Assembly: GCA_035650655.1 (NCBI GenBank)
Contig: DASRHG010000049.1
Location: forward strand, 1-55,505
DNA length: 55,505 nt
From: DASRHG01 sp035650655
GTDB taxonomy: Bacteria; Desulfobacterota; Binatia; DP-6
Direction: 5' to 3'
Of the stretch, positions 33,755 through 41,414 are shown one piece after another (the first letter of the stretch is position 1; each line of letters starts with the position of its first letter). Position numbers and translations under genes: made by a program. The notes beneath the pieces are model-generated. The model was not told the origin of the DNA and ran no database searches. It saw only the letters and a list, made by a program, of their open reading frames with translations.

Positions 33755-34903
33755 ATGGCCGTCGAGGTCTCGATCATCGTCTGCGCCTACAACCGCGCCC
33801 GCCTGCTCGCGCGCGGGCTGCGCTCCCTCCTCGCACAGGACTTCCCGCCGGAGCGGCTCGAGATCATCCTCGTCGACGACGGCTCGACCGACGACACGCC
33901 CGAGGTCGCGCGGCAGGCCGCGTCGGCCCTGCCGCCCGGCCATCTGCGCTACGTCGCGCTCTCGAAGCCGGCGGGCCTCTACCGGAGCCCCGCGCGCGCG
34001 CGCAACGTCGGGCTCTGGGCGGCGCGCGGGTGGCTCGTGATCCTGACCGACCCGGAGATCGTCGCCGGCCGGCGTGCCGTGTCGATGCACTACGCGCTGC
34101 ACCGCGACTCGCCGGTCGAGCTGGTCGCGACGACGGCTCCGTGGATGGTGTCCCCGGAGGGCACGGCGGCTCCCGGGACGCTCGACGGCGACGACGACGT
34201 CGCCGCGCTCCGGCGGAAGCTCCGGCCGACGGACGTCACACGCGACGACGCGAAGGGCCCGCATTTCGACGCCCACTTCGCGTCGTTCAAGCGCTACTGG
34301 GCGTACGCCAACGGCGGCGTGAACGAGCGCTACGAGTCGTGGGGCTTCGAGAGCACGGACTTCTGCCGGCGTCTCCACTGGCACGGGCTCGGACACGTGC
34401 AGGACGTCGGCGCGGAGGCGGAAGTCTGCCACCTGTGGCACGACCGGCCTCCAGGATGCGACGACGCCCGGATGCGCGAGATCGAGGACTTCCTCAACTG
34501 CGGGGACCGGAACTTCGTCGTGAACGCGCTGCGTCCGCACGGGATCGACCTCCGCGGCCTCGGCGGCGCGGAGGCGTATGCGGCGGCGCGCGAGGCGCTC
34601 CTGCGGATGACGCCCGTCGAGCTCGCGCGGGTGCTGCTCGGGACCGTCCCGCAGCAGGGACCGTTCGCGGACCGCATCACGCGCTTCCGTCTCCATCGTC
34701 CGGGCGACCCGATCTACGACCTCGAGCCGTGGATCGGGCTTCGGCATCTCACCGACTGGGACGACTGGACGACGGCCCTCGCGTGGATCGACCTCGCGCG
34801 TCGCGACTGGCCCGCGGACGACGGGCTCCGATTGGAGCAGGCGAAGCTGCTGCTCAAGCTGGGCCGCGTCGAGGAGGTGGAGCAGCTCCTGACGAACGCC
34901 TGA
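33755..34903 (+). CDS. GT2-family glycosyltransferase
   Basis: The 382-residue protein is a GT-A fold glycosyltransferase. Start ATG 33755 gives the typical N-terminus VEVSIIVCAYNRARLLARGL. DDGSTDD at ~35-41 binds the nucleotide-sugar and metal. A second acidic motif, ILTDPEIV, replaces the usual DxD. The C-terminal half holds YANGGVNERYESWGFESTDFCRRL, the acceptor-binding ED-like block of chondroitin/polysaccharide polymerases. The acceptor is unknown. Its 3' end overlaps the convergent PAP2 gene by 50 bp. Confidence 0.87.
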   Translation: MAVEVSIIVCAYNRARLLARGLRSLLAQDFPPERLEIILVDDGSTDDTPEVARQAASALPPGHLRYVALSKPAGLYRSPARARNVGLWAARGWLVILTDPEIVAGRRAVSMHYALHRDSPVELVATTAPWMVSPEGTAAPGTLDGDDDVAALRRKLRPTDVTRDDAKGPHFDAHFASFKRYWAYANGGVNERYESWGFESTDFCRRLHWHGLGHVQDVGAEAEVCHLWHDRPPGCDDARMREIEDFLNCGDRNFVVNALRPHGIDLRGLGGAEAYAAAREALLRMTPVELARVLLGTVPQQGPFADRITRFRLHRPGDPIYDLEPWIGLRHLTDWDDWTTALAWIDLARRDWPADDGLRLEQAKLLLKLGRVEEVEQLLTNA

Positions 34904-36050
34904 TGAGCGCCACACCGCGGCCGCCCGCGGCGTGGAGCGTCACCGTGCGGAACGCCGCGAACGGCGGGTCGAGCCCGTTCGCGCCCTCGCCCTCGGGCGT
35001 GACCGAGACGCCGAGCACGTCCTTCCCGTCGCCGCGCCAGTGGCCGGCGACGGGGAAGGTGTACCCGCGCCAGCCGAGGTGCAGGAGCCGCTGCCCGAGC
35101 GGCGCGCCGTTCAGCTCGACGCGGAGCCGCGAGCAGGCGTGTGCGGCGTCGCGCACGCGCGGCCGGAGGACGACCCGGACTGCGGCGACCCGGCCCGGCG
35201 CGGGGCCGAGGGCGATCGTCGCCGCCGGCGCCCAGAGCCAGACGCCGCGCCGCACGTCGCCCTTCACCTCCGCACGCCACGCGCCGCGGAGCGCGCCCCT
35301 CCCGAGCGCCGTCGCGAGCTCGACCGCGGCGAGCCGTCGTCCGGTGGGCACGCCGCCGTCGATCCACAGATGCCAGCCGGCGAGCGTCGCGCCGAACGCC
35401 CCGGCCGAGAGCGCGGCCGCCGCACCGATCGTCGCGGCGCGGACCCACGGCCGCGGATGCGCGAGCGCGAGCACCGCGAACCCGCTCACGAGAGCCGTCG
35501 TCCCGACGACGTCGCAGGTCGAGTGGTGCTCGGTGTAGACGCGCGCCGTCCCGACGACCACGGCCGCGCCGAGCGCCAGGAGCCACCCCGCGCCGAACCG
35601 CCGTCCAACCGCGCCGCGCCAGAGGCAGACGACGACGAGCGCGCAGAGGACGGTGTTGCCGACGTGCCCGCTCGGATAAGCCCCGCCGACCCACGAGAGG
35701 TTCTCCGCGTCGGGGCGGGGGCGGTCGACCGCACCCTTCATGACGTCGACGAGGAGCGTTCCGGCGAGGAGCGCGGCAAGGGCGGTCGGCACGACCGCGC
35801 GCGCGGAGGCGCCGCGCGCGAGCCGCACGCCGAGGACGAGGACGAGCAGACCGAAGCCGACGGGGCGCGTCCAGGCGCTGACCCCCACGAAGAGCCGCTG
35901 CCCGGCGCACGTCCGCACGGCCTCGACCCACGGCGCGACCGCGAGGTCGAGCGCGTGGACGAAGGGGAGCGCGGCGGCGAGCGCGAGGAGGAGGACGGCG
36001 AGCGCCGTCTCCCCGGCGCCGCTCGGCCGCGGTGGGGGCGTCTCCGTCAC
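34854..36050 (-). CDS. PAP2-family membrane phosphatase with C-terminal beta domain
   Basis: The 398-residue protein starts at GTG 36050. Residues ~15-220 hold about six membrane segments and all three lipid-phosphate phosphatase motifs: K105-x6-RP (112-113), YPSGH (125-129) and AR-x5-H-x3-D (ARVYTEHHSTCD). Residues ~230-390 form a soluble domain of probable beta-sandwich character (RVVLRPRVRDAAHACSRLRVEL, GQRLLHLGWRGYTFPVAG) resembling a carbohydrate-type module, which is unusual for PAP2 enzymes. It overlaps the SDR gene by GTGA and so ends the acyl-CoA operon. Substrate perhaps an isoprenoid or lipid pyrophosphate (inference). Confidence 0.82.
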   Translation of the reverse strand: MTETPPPRPSGAGETALAVLLLALAAALPFVHALDLAVAPWVEAVRTCAGQRLFVGVSAWTRPVGFGLLVLVLGVRLARGASARAVVPTALAALLAGTLLVDVMKGAVDRPRPDAENLSWVGGAYPSGHVGNTVLCALVVVCLWRGAVGRRFGAGWLLALGAAVVVGTARVYTEHHSTCDVVGTTALVSGFAVLALAHPRPWVRAATIGAAAALSAGAFGATLAGWHLWIDGGVPTGRRLAAVELATALGRGALRGAWRAEVKGDVRRGVWLWAPAATIALGPAPGRVAAVRVVLRPRVRDAAHACSRLRVELNGAPLGQRLLHLGWRGYTFPVAGHWRGDGKDVLGVSVTPEGEGANGLDPPFAAFRTVTLHAAGGRGVALIRRSSGAAPPPRRGPA

Positions 36051-36808
36051 CCGACCATCGTGAGCCCACCGGATACGCTCAGCACCTGGCCCGTCACGTA
36101 GGCCGCCGCCTCGGACGCGAAGTACGCGACTGCGCCGGCCACGTCCTCGGGCTCGGCGAGGCGGCGCATGGGAATCGCCCGCCGCAAGCCCTCGAGGATG
36201 CTCGCGCCGCGCTCCCCGGCCATGAGCTCGCGGAGGAGCGTCGTGTTCGCCGGGCCGGGGCAGACGACGTTCACGGTGATCGCGTGCCGGGCGACCTCGC
36301 GCGCGAGCGCCTTGGAGAACCCGATCACGCCGGCCTTGCACGCCGAGTACACGGACTCGCCCGTCGACCCGACGCGTCCCGCGTCCGAGGCGACGGTGAC
36401 GATCCGGCCCCGGCCGCGCGCGATCATGCCGTCGAGCGCCGCGCGCGTCGCGTTCAAGACGCCCTTCAGGTTGACGGCGATGAGCCGGTCCCAGAGCGCC
36501 GGGTCGCTCTCCGCGAACGGCCGGAGGTGGTCCCAGCCGGCGTTGTTGACGAGGATCGCGAGCGGCCCGAGCGCGTCCTCGACCGTCCGCACGGCGGCCC
36601 GCATCGCATCGAGGTCGGTCACGTCCGCAGCGAGACCGGCCGCGCGGCCGCCCGCCGCCCCGACCTCCGCGGCGACGGCCGCCGCCGACCCCCCGTCCAG
36701 ATCCGTCACGCCGACCGCGACGCCGTCTGCGGCCAGCCGGAGCGCGATCGCGCGTCCGATGCCGCGGCCGGCGCCGGTCACGAGCGCGACGGCCGGCGGC
36801 GAGGTCAC
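36047..36808 (-). CDS. SDR-family 3-hydroxyacyl-CoA-type dehydrogenase
   Basis: The 253-residue classical short-chain dehydrogenase starts at GTG 36808. NAD(P)-binding TGAGRGIG is at 11-18, NNAG at 88-91, and the catalytic residues are Ser141, Tyr154 and Lys158. The block YSACKAGVIGFSKALARE and the C-terminal PxRRLAEPEDVAGAVAYFAS resemble BadH/FabG-type hydroxyacyl-CoA dehydrogenases. It overlaps MaoC by GTGA and PAP2 by GTGA. In this operon it would oxidise the 3-hydroxyacyl-CoA made by the MaoC pair. Confidence 0.88.
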   Translation of the reverse strand: MTSPPAVALVTGAGRGIGRAIALRLAADGVAVGVTDLDGGSAAAVAAEVGAAGGRAAGLAADVTDLDAMRAAVRTVEDALGPLAILVNNAGWDHLRPFAESDPALWDRLIAVNLKGVLNATRAALDGMIARGRGRIVTVASDAGRVGSTGESVYSACKAGVIGFSKALAREVARHAITVNVVCPGPANTTLLRELMAGERGASILEGLRRAIPMRRLAEPEDVAGAVAYFASEAAAYVTGQVLSVSGGLTMVG

Positions 36809-37236
36809 GAGCCCCGGCGCGGCAGCCCGGCGGTGAAGGTGCCGGTCACCGCGACGTCGCCCCGCTGCGTCGTCGCGACCACCTCGCCGTCGATCCGCCC
36901 CTCGCCCGCCTCCTCGTACTTCCGCGTGACGCGGCCGCGGCACGTGATCGTGTCGCCCGGCCACACGCGGTTCGCGAAGCGCACCTTGTACCGGCGGAGG
37001 CTCGCGGGTCCCACGAAGTCGGTCACGCACTTCGCGACGAATCCCGCCGTCAGCATCCCGTGTCCGAAGACGGTCGGGTTGCCGGCGGCGCGGGCGAGCT
37101 CCTCGTCGTGGTGGATCGGGTTGAAGTCGCCGGACGCGCCGGCGTAGCGGACGAGGTCGGTCCGCGTGAGGCGCTCGACGACGAAGGGCGGGAGCTCCTG
37201 CCCTTCGACGACGTCCTCGTACGACCGCGTCGCCAT
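36805..37236 (-). CDS. MaoC-type (R)-specific enoyl-CoA hydratase subunit, catalytic
   Basis: The 143-residue protein has a hot-dog fold and the hydratase 2 motif YAGASGDFNPIHHDEELARAAG, containing the catalytic Asp and His. FGHGMLTAGF follows as usual. It probably hydrates an enoyl-CoA in the beta-oxidation round. It sits 5 bp after the N-domain subunit gene; in mycobacterial HadAB/ChsH-type enzymes, such a pair forms a heterodimer, one catalytic and one binding subunit. Confidence 0.9.
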   Translation of the reverse strand: MATRSYEDVVEGQELPPFVVERLTRTDLVRYAGASGDFNPIHHDEELARAAGNPTVFGHGMLTAGFVAKCVTDFVGPASLRRYKVRFANRVWPGDTITCRGRVTRKYEEAGEGRIDGEVVATTQRGDVAVTGTFTAGLPRRGS

Positions 37237-37241
37237 CGGCG

Positions 37242-37688
37242 TCAGGCCCGCACGGCGTCCGCGGTCTCGATCACGGTGCTCCGCGTGTACGCGACCACGG
37301 TCCCCCGCTGGTTCCGGTACTCAGTCTCCCCGATCACGAAGAGCATCTTCCCCCCGCGCTTCCCCGCCTTCTCGAAGACCTCCTTCGTGCGCGAGCGGAA
37401 CGTGAGCACGTCGCCCGGGCGGATCGGCGCCAGATACTCGAACTCCTGCTCGCCGTGGAGCAGCCGGCGGTAGTCGAGCTTCACCGCGCTCCGCGTCGCG
37501 CCGAGGTCGCCCACCCAGTGCGCCACCGTCATGAGGAAGGTCGGCGGCGCGACGCACGCCGCCTCGTCGGCGTAGACGGGGTTCGGGTCCTTCACGGCCT
37601 TCGCGAACTCGCGGATCTTCCCGAGCTCGACCCGCATCGTCCCCTCGGGACCCCAGACGCCGATCCGTGCGCGGTCGATCTCGGCCAT
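37242..37688 (-). CDS. MaoC-type FAS1-like dehydratase N-domain subunit (non-catalytic)
   Basis: The 148-residue hot-dog protein resembles MaoC_dehydrat_N (residues ~12-135: VELGKIREFAKAVKDPNPVYADEAA, PPTFLM, LLHGEQEFEYLAPIRPGDVL). The position equivalent to the catalytic hydratase motif is degenerate (KDPNPVYADE; no GD.NP.H), so it most likely shapes the acyl-binding tunnel and pairs with the catalytic subunit encoded 5 bp downstream. Ten bp separate it from the ACAD gene. Confidence 0.9.
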   Translation of the reverse strand: MAEIDRARIGVWGPEGTMRVELGKIREFAKAVKDPNPVYADEAACVAPPTFLMTVAHWVGDLGATRSAVKLDYRRLLHGEQEFEYLAPIRPGDVLTFRSRTKEVFEKAGKRGGKMLFVIGETEYRNQRGTVVAYTRSTVIETADAVRA

Positions 37689-37698
37689 GCGCCGGCCG

Positions 37699-38835
37699 TC
37701 AGAGCTCGATCAGCTGGGCGACCAGCTCGCGGTTCCACACCGCGTCGCCGAAGGTCACCTCGGAGCTCTTCGCGCGCTTGAAGTAGAGGTGCATGTCGTG
37801 CTCCCAGGTGAAACCGATCCCGCCGTGGATCTGGATCCCCTCGCCGGCGGTGTGGCGGTACGCGTCGGAGGTGTAGGCCTTCGCCATGGCGGCGGCGAGC
37901 GGCGCCTCGGGGACGTCGTTCGCGACGGCCCACGCCGCGTAGTACGTGGCCGACTTCGAGCTCTCGACCTCGACCAGCATGTTGGCGCACTTGTGCTGGA
38001 TCGCCTGGAAGCTGCCGATGGGGCGGCCGAACTGCTCGCGCACCTTGGCGTACTCGACCGACATCTCGAGCACCTTCTGCGCCCCGCCGCACATCTCGGC
38101 GCAGAGCCCGACCTTGCCGCGGTCGACGATGCGGTCGAGGAGCCTCCACCCCTCGCCCGGCGCGCCGAGGACGGCGTCCGCGCCGACCGCCACGTCGGCG
38201 AGCTCGACCTCGCAGATCTTTCGCGTCTGGTCCATCGAGTTGAGGAGCTTCGGCGCGACGCCGCGCGCCTTCGCGTCGACGAGGAAGAGCGTCACGCCCT
38301 CGGGCCCCTTCGAGCCCGGCAGGCGCGCGGCGACGATCAGGAGGTCCGCCGTGTGCGCGTCGCCGACGAACATCTTCGTGCCCGAGAGCCGCCACCCCGC
38401 GCCGTCCTTCCTCGCCTCGAGCTGGATGCCGTCGGCGTCCCAGCGCGCGTCGAGCTCGAGCTGCGCGAGCGTCACGCGGAGGTCCCCCGTCGCGAGCTTC
38501 GGGAGGTAGCGCTCCTTCTGCGCCGCGCTTCCGCCCTCGAGGAGCGCGGTGCCGCCGACCACCGCCGTCCAGAAGTACGGGCCCGGGAGCACGACGCGCC
38601 CCATCTCCTCGAGCACGACGACGAGGTCGACGAAGTCCATCCCCGAGCCGCCGTACTGCTCGGGCAGGATGAGGCCCATCCAGCCGAGCTCGCCCATCTT
38701 CTTCCAGACGGCGTCCGTGAACCCCCGCTCGTCGTCCATCATCCTGCGGACGTACGTCATGGGGGCTTCCTTCGCGAGGAAGTCGCGCGCCGACTGGCGC
38801 AGCATCTCCTGCTCTTCGCTGAAGCCGAAATCCAT
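37699..38835 (-). CDS. Acyl-CoA dehydrogenase
   Basis: The 378-residue flavoprotein has the family layout: N-terminal helical domain (FGFSEEQEMLRQSARDFLAKE), GWMGLILPEQYGGSGMDF, beta domain with LAQLELDARW and GTKMFVGDAHTADLL, and C-terminal FAD-binding helices QFGRPIGSFQAIQHKCANM and IHGGIGFTWEHDMHLYFKRAK. The family often works as heteromers in steroid-degrading actinobacteria; only one copy is present here, and the catalytic base is not assigned with confidence. It starts the desaturation step of the operon's beta-oxidation round. Confidence 0.92.
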   Translation of the reverse strand: MDFGFSEEQEMLRQSARDFLAKEAPMTYVRRMMDDERGFTDAVWKKMGELGWMGLILPEQYGGSGMDFVDLVVVLEEMGRVVLPGPYFWTAVVGGTALLEGGSAAQKERYLPKLATGDLRVTLAQLELDARWDADGIQLEARKDGAGWRLSGTKMFVGDAHTADLLIVAARLPGSKGPEGVTLFLVDAKARGVAPKLLNSMDQTRKICEVELADVAVGADAVLGAPGEGWRLLDRIVDRGKVGLCAEMCGGAQKVLEMSVEYAKVREQFGRPIGSFQAIQHKCANMLVEVESSKSATYYAAWAVANDVPEAPLAAAMAKAYTSDAYRHTAGEGIQIHGGIGFTWEHDMHLYFKRAKSSEVTFGDAVWNRELVAQLIEL

Positions 38836-38878
38836 GTCCTACCTCACCGCATATCGCACGCGGTCGTCAAGGCGAGCG

Positions 38879-40024
38879 TCAGCCGTTCGCGAGCACGGTC
38901 ACGCAGCCGACGGCGCCCGGGCCGCCCAGGTTGTGGGCGAGCCCGATCTCCGCGTCCTTCACCTGCCGCGCGCCGGCCTTGTGCCAGAGCTGCTGGCAGA
39001 CCTCGTAGATCATGCGGACGCCCGTCGCGCCGATCGGGTGGCCGAAGGACTTGAGCCCCCCGCTCGGGTTGACCGCGACCCCGCCCCCGCCGATGCTCGC
39101 GCGGCCCTCCGCGACGTAGCGCCAGCCTTCGCCCGGGGCGCAGAGACCCAGGTCCTCGTAGTTCAGGATCTCCGTGATCGTGAAGCAGTCGTGGACCTCC
39201 GCCAGGTCGAGGTCGTCGACCCCGATGCCCGCCTGCTCGTACGCCGAGCGCGCCGCGCGCTGCGTCGCCGGGAAGCCCGTGTAGCCGAAGCCCGGCTTCA
39301 GGTAGGGCTCGCCCGACGTCACGGAGAGGCCGAGGCCCTTCACGCGGATCGCGTCCGGGCGGATCTGCTTCGCGACGTCCCGCCGGCAGACGACCGCCGC
39401 CGCCGCGCCGTCCGTCGTCGGGCAGCAGTCGAAGAGGCCGAGCGGGCTCGAGATGAGCGGCGCGGCCAGGACCTGCGCCTCGGTCACCTCCATCTGGAAG
39501 TGCGCCTTCGGCGACATGGTCCCGTGGTGGTGGTTCTTCACGGCCACCTTCGCGAGCGCCTCCTTCCCGATCCCGTAGGTCTTGAAGTAGCGGTTCGCCG
39601 CCATGGCGAAGAGCGAGGGCGCGGTCGTGCCGTGCCCGACGACGGGGTGCGTGCCGAACGTGCCGAGCCCGCGCTGCCCCGAGTCGCGGAGCTTCTCGAA
39701 GCCGAGGGCCAGCGCGCAGTCGTACATCCCGGACGCGACCGCCATGCAGGCGTTCCGGAACGCGTCCATGCCCGACGCGCAGTAGTTCTCGACCCGCGTG
39801 ATCGGGATGTCGTAGAGCTTCAGGTGGTCGGCGAGCGCGGTGCCGGCGAAGCCGCTCTGGAGCGTCCCGACCCACGCGGCCTCGATCCGCCCGGGCTCGA
39901 TCTTCGCGTCGGCGAGCGCCTCCGCGAAGGCGTCGACCACGAGGTCCTCGGCCGAACGGTCGTAATGCTCGCCGAACTTGCTGCATCCCACGCCGACGAC
40001 GGCGACCTGATCGCGGATGTTCAT
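38879..40024 (-). CDS. Thiolase (SCP-x/lipid-transfer type acyl-CoA acyltransferase)
   Basis: The 381-residue thiolase carries the nucleophilic cysteine Cys82 (ENYCASGMDAFRNA), EVHDCF with the His, and NPSGGLKSFGHPIGATG with the second His. It resembles the SCP-x/Ltp thiolase branch that often acts with a DUF35 OB-fold protein, and such a protein is encoded immediately upstream. It should cleave a 3-oxoacyl-CoA. ATG 40024 overlaps the upstream TGA (ATGA). Confidence 0.92.
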   Translation of the reverse strand: MNIRDQVAVVGVGCSKFGEHYDRSAEDLVVDAFAEALADAKIEPGRIEAAWVGTLQSGFAGTALADHLKLYDIPITRVENYCASGMDAFRNACMAVASGMYDCALALGFEKLRDSGQRGLGTFGTHPVVGHGTTAPSLFAMAANRYFKTYGIGKEALAKVAVKNHHHGTMSPKAHFQMEVTEAQVLAAPLISSPLGLFDCCPTTDGAAAAVVCRRDVAKQIRPDAIRVKGLGLSVTSGEPYLKPGFGYTGFPATQRAARSAYEQAGIGVDDLDLAEVHDCFTITEILNYEDLGLCAPGEGWRYVAEGRASIGGGGVAVNPSGGLKSFGHPIGATGVRMIYEVCQQLWHKAGARQVKDAEIGLAHNLGGPGAVGCVTVLANG

Positions 40025-41412
40025 GATGCCGGCCTCGCCTTCCAGAAGTAGTTCGGGAATCCGCCGCCCTCGTGGAGCTTCCGGAACGTCAGCTCGAGCG
40101 GCATGTCGATCTCGACGCGCTCCGGCTCGCAGTCCGTGAGCTGGCAGTACAGGCGGCCGCCGCCGTCGAGGTCGACGACGGCGTGCGTCGTGGGCGGGTC
40201 GGGGCTCTCGAAGAGGTAGTCGTTGGTGAAGGTGAAGAGCCTCCCGCGCCGGGCGAGCTTCACGTCCTGGAGGCCGCCCGCGTGGCCGCACTCGATGCAG
40301 ACACGGTGCTTCGGGAACTGCACCGTGCCGCACCGCGGACACTTGCCGCCGTAGAGCGGCAGCAGCTCCTTCCGGTCGCGGAAGAGGACGACGGGCGTGG
40401 AGACGTCGGCCGACGTCGTCTCCCGGCGGACGAGCTTGCGGAAGCGCGCGTAGCGGCCGTAGGACGGAAGCGTCCGCTTCGTCTCGATCTGGCGGTGGAC
40501 GCCCTGCCCCGCGACGGCCGCGGCGCCCGTCGCGCGGAGCACGAGCGCGTCGGCGCCGTCGCCATAGCCGACGACGAGGAGGAGGTCGCCGGCCTTCGCC
40601 CGCTCGAGCGCCGCGGCGAGCATGAGGAGCGGCTGCGCCGTCCCCGTGTCGCCGAGCGTCGTCCAGAAGCCGTCCTGGAGCTGCGTCTTCGGGTCGAGCC
40701 CGAGCGCCTTCGCGACGCCCGCCGGCGCGCGCGGGCTCGGCGTCGGGAGGATCACCGTCGCGAGGTCCCGAGGCCCGACCTTCGCCTTGCCGAGGACCCC
40801 CTCGACGACGTCGCCGAGGACGCGCGCGTACCCGAGCCGCGACTCGAACGCGCCGGGGAAGCCGCGCGGGAACTCCTGCTCCTTCGTGCGCCACGTGCCG
40901 AGGAACTCGTCGGCGACCGTGTGCGTCGCGACGACCTCCGCCGCGCCGGCGCCGGCGCCGAGGAGGACGGCCGCCCCGGCGTCGCCGTAGCTCTGCTCGC
41001 TCGGGGAGTCGGGCTCGCCCAGGCGGCAGTCGCCGGCCGCGACGAGCACGGTCTGCGCGCTCGCACCCGCGATCGCATCGAGCGCGGCGAGGATCGCCGA
41101 CGTGCCGGCGCGGAGCGTGTCGGTGAAGTCGAGCGTCCGCGTCGTCGCCGGGAGGTCGAGCACGGTCGCGATCGTCACCGCCCCCTGCTTCTCGGCGAAG
41201 GGCGACGTCGTGGTGGCGAAGAAGACGGCGTCCGGCTGCGCGGACTCGCCGAGCGCCACGGCCGCGTTCACGGCGAGCGTCAGGCTGTCCTCGTCGTGGT
41301 TCGCGACCGCCTTCTCGCCGCCGGCCGGCGCGCCGCCCCACTCCTTCGCGACGAGCTCGCGCGGCAGGCGGTAGCGCGGCACGTACCCCGCGGCCCGCAG
41401 GATCCCGGCCAC
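40021..41412 (-). CDS. HMG-CoA-synthase-like domain fused to DUF35 Zn-ribbon/OB-fold
   Basis: The 463-residue protein starts at GTG 41412, 2 bp after the racemase gene. Residues 1-~330 form a thiolase-fold domain of the hydroxymethylglutaryl-CoA synthase/KAS III type (MAGILRAAGYVPRYRLPRE, TSPFAEKQGA, DSPSEQSYGDAGAAVLLG). The nucleophile cysteine expected at the TN.C.AGT position is Leu100 (DFTDTLRAGT), so this half may not be catalytic. Residues ~345-450 form a DUF35 module with a zinc ribbon (KCPRCG...CIECG) and an OB-fold (FTNDYLFESPDPPTTHAVVDLD). DUF35 proteins partner with thiolase-fold enzymes. A role as acyl-CoA carrier for the adjacent thiolase is inferred. Confidence 0.85.
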   Translation of the reverse strand: MAGILRAAGYVPRYRLPRELVAKEWGGAPAGGEKAVANHDEDSLTLAVNAAVALGESAQPDAVFFATTTSPFAEKQGAVTIATVLDLPATTRTLDFTDTLRAGTSAILAALDAIAGASAQTVLVAAGDCRLGEPDSPSEQSYGDAGAAVLLGAGAGAAEVVATHTVADEFLGTWRTKEQEFPRGFPGAFESRLGYARVLGDVVEGVLGKAKVGPRDLATVILPTPSPRAPAGVAKALGLDPKTQLQDGFWTTLGDTGTAQPLLMLAAALERAKAGDLLLVVGYGDGADALVLRATGAAAVAGQGVHRQIETKRTLPSYGRYARFRKLVRRETTSADVSTPVVLFRDRKELLPLYGGKCPRCGTVQFPKHRVCIECGHAGGLQDVKLARRGRLFTFTNDYLFESPDPPTTHAVVDLDGGGRLYCQLTDCEPERVEIDMPLELTFRKLHEGGGFPNYFWKARPAS

Positions 41413-41414
41413 GG

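Noticed and set aside
34914..36050. Plus-strand open frames over the PAP2 gene
   Set aside because: They mirror the PAP2 codons; the minus strand shows all three phosphatase motifs and overlap coupling to the SDR gene.
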